A stretch of DNA of 9,606 nucleotides from Nitrospirota bacterium. Its GTDB lineage: Bacteria; Nitrospirota; Thermodesulfovibrionia; Thermodesulfovibrionales; Dissulfurispiraceae. The notes beneath the pieces are model-generated. The model was not told where the DNA came from. It did not search any database and saw only the letters and a program-made list of their open reading frames with translations. This document shows positions 6,514 through 9,606 of the stretch, one piece after another. Each line of letters opens with the position of its first letter. Position 1 is the first letter of the stretch. The DNA is taken from contig JACREW010000274.1 of NCBI GenBank assembly GCA_016212685.1, forward strand, positions 1 through 9,606. The letters run 5' to 3'. Position numbers and translations under genes: made by a program.

Positions 6514-7591
6514 CGCCTCCGGACTGTATGCCTTTAACCTTCAACGCGAAATCTGAAGGATTCGTCGCCTGCCGCACGGCCTCGTCATAGGCTATCAGAC
6601 CCCTCTGCAAGAGGTCAAAGAGCGACTGGTCAAATGTCTGCATGCCGTAAAGATTTTTGCCCTGTGCTATTACATCTCTAATAGCCGCCGTCTTTTCAGG
6701 GTCGACAATACAGTTCCTGACAGTGGCAGTCGCTATCAACACTTCGACTGCCGAAACCCGGCCATTTCCATCCGCCTTTGGCACCAGCCTCTGCGATATT
6801 ACGCCTTTTAAAACAGACGCAAGCTGTATTCTTATCTGGTTCTGCTGGTTCGGAGGGAAAACCGAGATTATCCTGTTGACGGTCTCTGCCGCATCCAGCG
6901 TATGAAGCGTGCTCAGCACTAAGTGGCCGGTCTCAGCCGCCGTCAGGGCAATCTCTATGGTTTCAAGGTCTCTCATCTCTCCTACGAGTATAACATCGGG
7001 GTCCTGCCTTAATGCCGCCCTAAGCGCTTTACTGAAAGACAACGTATCGTCGCCGATCTCTCTCTGATTCACTATGCCCATCTTATCCTTATGGATATAC
7101 TCTATAGGGTCCTCTATTGTCACGATATTTACAGACTTGTTTGAGTTTATATAATCAATCATCGAGGCAAGCGTTGTAGATTTGCCGCTTCCAGTCGTTC
7201 CGGTTACGAGTATCAAGCCACGCTCTTCGGAAGATATCTTTTTAACGACATCGGGCAATAAAAGGTCTTCTATTCTCGGAATACCATAAGGTATGATCCT
7301 GAAAACAATGCCTATGGTGCCCCGCTGTGAAAATGCATTGCATCTGAATCTTCCGATTCCGGGCAGGCTATAGGAGAAATCGACATCTCGATTTTTATCA
7401 AACGTCTCTCTCTGACGCTGCCCCATCACAGACATGACGATATTCTGTGCATCATCAGGCTTGATAATCGAATGCGCCTTCTGCGGAACAAGAGCGCCGT
7501 TGATCCTGAAGACAGGAGGCGATCCCACTTTCATGTGGATATCGGACGCCTTTAATGAACAAGCGCTTTTCAGAAGTTCGTTTATATCCAT
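6452..7591 (-). CDS. pilT: Type IV pilus retraction ATPase, PilT family
   Basis: A 379-residue hexameric secretion-type ATPase of the PilT/PilU branch. It works at the cytoplasmic base of type IV pili and powers retraction (twitching, DNA uptake). The N-terminal PAS-like domain contains ASDIHMKVGSPPVFRING (15-32). Next come Walker A GTTGSGKST (131-139), the Asp box IVTIEDPIEYIH (156-167), Walker B DVILVGEMRD with E205 (199-208) and the His box TAAETGHLVLSTLHT (217-231). AIRDVIAQ (303-310) sits where PilT proteins have AIRNLIRE. The following MQTFDQSLFDLLQRG and TNPSDFALKVKGI are typical of PilT/PilU proteins outside the enterics. ATG overlaps the recA stop (TAATG), so translation is probably coupled; I see no strong Shine-Dalgarno. 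The last ~27 residues are polar and overlap recX. No other pilus gene is in the window. PilU identity cannot be fully excluded. Confidence 0.92.
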   Translation of the reverse strand: MDINELLKSACSLKASDIHMKVGSPPVFRINGALVPQKAHSIIKPDDAQNIVMSVMGQRQRETFDKNRDVDFSYSLPGIGRFRCNAFSQRGTIGIVFRIIPYGIPRIEDLLLPDVVKKISSEERGLILVTGTTGSGKSTTLASMIDYINSNKSVNIVTIEDPIEYIHKDKMGIVNQREIGDDTLSFSKALRAALRQDPDVILVGEMRDLETIEIALTAAETGHLVLSTLHTLDAAETVNRIISVFPPNQQNQIRIQLASVLKGVISQRLVPKADGNGRVSAVEVLIATATVRNCIVDPEKTAAIRDVIAQGKNLYGMQTFDQSLFDLLQRGLIAYDEAVRQATNPSDFALKVKGIQSGGDAALESNKEQKTDEFKIERF

Positions 7592-8586
7592 TATTTCTTC
7601 AGCCCTGACGTCTCCATTATCCTCTGCTCTATCTCCGCTACTGTCTCGGAGTTGTTCTTAAGATATTCCCTGACATTCTCCCTTCCCTGCCCTATCTTAT
7701 TGCCGCTGTAGCTGTACCACGCACCGGCTTTTTCAATAATCCCATTGTCTACTCCGAGGTCTATTATCTCACCCAGCCTCGATATGCCTTCATTAAAGTA
7801 TATGTCGAACTCGGTCTGCCTGAAAGGCGGTGCAACCTTGTTCTTGACTATCTTAACTCTCACCCTTCCTCCGATAATTTCCTGCCCCTCTTTAAGGCTG
7901 TCTATTTTCCTTATATCGAGCCTCATGGAAGAGTAAAATTTCAGGGCATTGCCTCCGGTTGTCGTTTCCGGATTGCCGAACATAACTCCGATCTTCATCC
8001 TTATCTGATTGATGAAGATTACGGTGGTGAGCGATTTTGATATGGCCGCCGTAAGTTTTCTTAATGCCTGGCTCATAAGCCGGGCCTGAAGCCCCATATG
8101 GGAATCTCCCATATCGCCTTCAATCTCGGCCTTCGGAACAAGAGCGGCAACGGAATCTATTACCACTATATCTACCGCGCCGCTTCTTACAAGTGTTTCC
8201 GTCACTTCAAGCGCCTGCTCTCCCGTATCGGGCTGCGACACCAGAAGGTCTTCCACGTTTACCCCAAGCCTTGCCGCATAATTAACATCGAGGGCATGCT
8301 CGGCGTCTATGAATGCCGCGACTCCGCCCATCTTCTGCGCCTGCGCTATGGCATTCAGGGCAAGGGTTGTTTTTCCCGACGATTCGGGGCCGAATATCTC
8401 GATAACCCTTCCTTTTGGAAATCCGCCGATTCCCGTAGCGATATCGAGGGTCAGAGAACCGGTCGGTATAGCCTGCACACCTTCCGCAACCTCGCCGGCG
8501 CCGAGCCTCATTATAGAGCCCTTCCCGAAGTTTTTCTCGATTTGTGAAATAGCCATTTCTAAGGCTTTGATCTTATCCTTGTTCAT
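7591..8586 (-). CDS. recA: Recombinase RecA
   Basis: DNA-dependent ATPase that forms filaments on single-stranded DNA for homologous pairing and strand exchange, and that stimulates LexA-type self-cleavage. The 331-residue protein has Walker A GPESSGKTT (66-74, same numbering as E. coli), VVIDSVAALVPKAEIEGDMG (141-160, Walker B leading into loop L1), FINQIRMKIGVMFGNPETTT (191-210, loop L2) and the C-terminal domain ending QRIMETSGLKK. The acidic tail found in E. coli RecA is absent, which is common elsewhere. The ATG at 8586-8584 was chosen because AAGGAGG lies 4 nt upstream and the protein then begins with the standard MNKDKIKALEMAISQIEKNFGKG. An in-frame upstream ATG at 8652 would add non-conserved residues and run into the upstream gene. 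The stop overlaps the pilT start. The gene begins 49 nt after the DUF5615 gene. Confidence 0.98.
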   Translation of the reverse strand: MNKDKIKALEMAISQIEKNFGKGSIMRLGAGEVAEGVQAIPTGSLTLDIATGIGGFPKGRVIEIFGPESSGKTTLALNAIAQAQKMGGVAAFIDAEHALDVNYAARLGVNVEDLLVSQPDTGEQALEVTETLVRSGAVDIVVIDSVAALVPKAEIEGDMGDSHMGLQARLMSQALRKLTAAISKSLTTVIFINQIRMKIGVMFGNPETTTGGNALKFYSSMRLDIRKIDSLKEGQEIIGGRVRVKIVKNKVAPPFRQTEFDIYFNEGISRLGEIIDLGVDNGIIEKAGAWYSYSGNKIGQGRENVREYLKNNSETVAEIEQRIMETSGLKK

Positions 8587-8590
8587 GTTT

Positions 8591-8597
8591 CCTCCTT
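8591..8597 (-). promoter_or_regulatory. Shine-Dalgarno of recA (fixes the start codon)
   Basis: AAGGAGG read on the minus strand, 4 nt before the ATG at 8586-8584. It lies inside the longer open frame that begins at 8652, which supports the internal start as the real one. Confidence 0.85.
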
Positions 8598-8635
8598 TTA
8601 TTAGTCTATTGTTTTCTGTTGCCTTTATATTTGCA

Positions 8636-8965
8636 TTACAAAAACTCCACATGATTTAACAAGTCTTCACTATCAGCAATTTCCCAAAGCAATTTTAACC
8701 TTCTAACCAAATCTCCCACACCGTATTTTTGCTGATGCACATAAACAATCCCTTTATGTTCAAAATTCATTGTCATTGCCAAAAAATCAGTATCATGCGT
8801 AACGATAACAAAACCTTTTCTTATTGCATAGTTAAGCTGTTCTTCATCAGAAAGTCCGAGGTTGCCGGCATCTTTTGAGGATATAGCTTCAATGCCCCTC
8901 CTTCTTAGTCCATTAGCAACTGCTATATTAACACTTTCGTTCAGGTAGAATCTTAATTTAGCCAC
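8636..8965 (-). CDS. DUF5615 PIN-like protein, putative toxin of a toxin-antitoxin pair
   Basis: A 109-residue protein of the DUF5615 (PIN-like, Mut7-C-related) type. The pattern is an N-terminal KLRFYLNESV (3-12) where members usually have an acidic D-E pair, GLRRRGIEAISSKDAG (19-34), LSDEEQLNYAIRKGFVIVTH (38-57) and DTDF with D58 and D60 (58-61). PIN folds use clustered acidic residues for metal-dependent RNA cleavage. Activity of this family is inferred, and here the first acidic position is Asn (N9). It starts at GTG (8965-8963), 8 nt inside the end of the DUF433 gene, so it is coupled to it as in toxin-antitoxin modules. The region 8641-8940 is about 37% G+C by hand count, against about 55% in 8161-8460 of recA, suggesting separate acquisition. 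It stops 49 nt before recA, so it probably shares a transcript with recA. Confidence 0.82.
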   Translation of the reverse strand: MAKLRFYLNESVNIAVANGLRRRGIEAISSKDAGNLGLSDEEQLNYAIRKGFVIVTHDTDFLAMTMNFEHKGIVYVHQQKYGVGDLVRRLKLLWEIADSEDLLNHVEFL

Positions 8966-9272
8966 GAGTCTTTCTTAAAATAGAAGGAGCTTTTTGTGAA
9001 ACCCTTTTTATAAAATCCTTTTCTTTCCTTATTTTTTCGTCAAAATAAGCTCTATTCTCATAGTAATAGGAAAGGGCATCGTGAACCGCCTCAAGGGTCA
9101 GGTGCGGATGAGCTTCTATAATCTGGTCAGGGGTAAGCCCTATTCTTTCGTATTCTATTGCTATATCTATAACCCTTACTCTCGTGCCTGAAATAACAGG
9201 ACTGCCTTTTGATATTCTGGGATTAACTGAAATATAAGGATGCTTTATTTGTTTGGCTGTTGCCAATCCCAT
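8958..9272 (-). CDS. DUF433 protein, putative antitoxin partner of the DUF5615 gene
   Basis: A 104-residue DUF433-family protein. The diagnostic stretch runs ISVNPRISKGSPVISGTRVR (14-33), then VIDIAIEYERIGLTPDQIIE (34-53), HPHLTLEAVHDALSYYYENR (55-74) and a lysine-rich tail. DUF433 proteins have a compact helix-turn-helix-like fold and are very often encoded next to DUF5615 genes; the pair is generally read as antitoxin and toxin, the antitoxin probably autoregulating its promoter. The ATG at 9272-9270 has GGAGG (9280-9284) 7 nt upstream. The end overlaps the toxin start by 8 nt. The gene is AT-rich (about 38% G+C over 9001-9240 by hand count). Toxin-antitoxin function is established only by family association, not shown here. 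Confidence 0.85.
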   Translation of the reverse strand: MGLATAKQIKHPYISVNPRISKGSPVISGTRVRVIDIAIEYERIGLTPDQIIEAHPHLTLEAVHDALSYYYENRAYFDEKIRKEKDFIKRVSQKAPSILRKTRG

Positions 9273-9310
9273 CTACACACCTCCATCTTCAATTAATTTT
9301 ATTCTATTTT

Positions 9311-9339
9311 ATCATATTTGAAAAAAGTAAGTTAATGAA
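9311..9339 (-). promoter_or_regulatory. Weak candidate promoter for the DUF433/DUF5615 pair
   Basis: On the minus strand a TATGAT hexamer (9311-9316) lies 17 nt after TTCATT (9334-9339), only a 3/6 match to TTGACA. The surrounding 9273-9350 gap is strongly AT-rich and would place the transcript start about 30 nt before the DUF433 ATG. The -10 is good and the -35 poor, so a repressor- or activator-controlled promoter is possible. This is also the nearest reasonable promoter candidate upstream of recA. Confidence 0.3.
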
Positions 9340-9350
9340 GGGATGGGAGT

Positions 9351-9606
9351 TTACCTGCTTACTGTGCGGATGATTTTTAAGGCAAGGCGGAGTGTAGGCT
9401 CATCAGCAGTTCTGGCAAAACTTTGAATAGCTTCCTTTAGGTCTTTACGGCCCGCAACATGCCCGAAATCAAATATCTCCCACATCTCAACCTCAAGGGC
9501 ATGGGAAAGTTTGATGAGCATATCAAGGGTTGGGTTCTCTTTGCCGCATTCAATACGGCTAAGATAATTAGGGCTTATATCTGCTTTTTCTGCGATCTGT
9601 TCTTGA
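9351..9606 (-). CDS. XRE-family helix-turn-helix regulator, C-terminal part (cut by right edge)
   Basis: I translated this partial frame by hand; the start lies beyond the window. The 84 residues visible begin QEQIAEKADISPNYLSRIE and continue CGKENPTLDMLIKLSHALEV, the classic XRE/Cro-C1 HTH_3 pattern: helix 2 QEQIAEKA, recognition helix SPNYLSRIE, then helices 4-5 NPTLDMLIKLSHALEV. A tail of about 40 residues (WEIFDFGH ... LALKIIRTVSR) follows and ends in TAA at 9353-9351. Such short proteins bind operator DNA as dimers. It lies 78 nt upstream of the DUF433 gene in the same orientation, so it could be an independent regulator or part of the same accessory cassette. Its G+C content (about 45% over 9361-9600 by hand count) is intermediate between the DUF433/DUF5615 pair and recA. 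Confidence 0.88.
   Translation of the reverse strand, partial: QEQIAEKADISPNYLSRIECGKENPTLDMLIKLSHALEVEMWEIFDFGHVAGRKDLKEAIQSFARTADEPTLRLALKIIRTVSR

Noticed and set aside
8587..8652. Upstream ATG extension of recA to 8652 (22 extra residues)
   Set aside because: The extension is non-conserved, overlaps the DUF5615 stop region, and contains the Shine-Dalgarno that serves the ATG at 8586, where standard RecA begins.
8098..8659. Plus-strand open frames opposite recA (8098-8547, 8309-8659)
   Set aside because: They lie antisense to conserved recA codons and have no domain features.
1..9606. CRISPR array, tRNA, rRNA, insertion sequence or phage genes
   Set aside because: No regularly spaced repeats, cloverleaf-like sequences, transposase motifs or phage proteins were seen on either strand.

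Overview
All ten genes recognised in this 9.6 kb window lie on the minus strand and are packed tightly, mostly with 1-8 nt overlaps or short gaps. No tRNA, rRNA, CRISPR array, insertion sequence or plus-strand gene was recognised. The content is a bacterial housekeeping block: DNA recombination (recA, recX), translation (alaS), pilus retraction (pilT), quinone-linked membrane metabolism (UbiB/AarF kinase) and microaerobic respiration (cbb3 oxidase ccoN). A BamE-like lipoprotein together with PilT points to a Gram-negative, double-membraned cell. The recA/recX/alaS neighbourhood, the phasin-like + UbiB pair and the cbb3 oxidase would fit Nitrospirota or a deltaproteobacterial-type lineage, but this is an impression from gene order and protein style, not a demonstrated placement.

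Layout in transcription order (right to left). At the right edge is the C-terminal part of an XRE-type helix-turn-helix regulator (9351-9606). A 78-nt AT-rich gap with a possible promoter follows, then a DUF433 antitoxin-like gene (8958-9272) and an overlapping DUF5615 PIN-like putative toxin (8636-8965). These two genes are clearly more AT-rich than their neighbour (about 37% G+C by hand count, against about 55% in recA). Only 49 nt later comes recA (7591-8586), then pilT (6452-7591, sharing TAATG with recA), recX (5980-6513, overlapping the end of pilT), a small BamE/SmpA-like lipoprotein (5631-5978) and alaS (2974-5622). These five genes look like one operon. The last codons of alaS run into an imperfect inverted repeat built from AAGTGAGAAGT-like units (2907-2993).

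Next are a small phasin-like coiled-coil protein (2585-2884) and the UbiB/AarF kinase-like gene (888-2585), joined by a stop/start overlap. A 249-nt non-coding region (639-887) then holds a plausible promoter and a small perfect hairpin, and leads into the start of ccoN (1-638), which is cut by the left edge.

No undescribed multi-gene system is evident. The most interesting points are the compositionally foreign toxin-antitoxin-like pair placed directly upstream of recA with no obvious recA promoter or familiar LexA box, the alaS C-terminus encoded by a repeat, and the translationally coupled phasin-like/UbiB pair whose kinase has KLAQ in place of the usual KxGQ motif.
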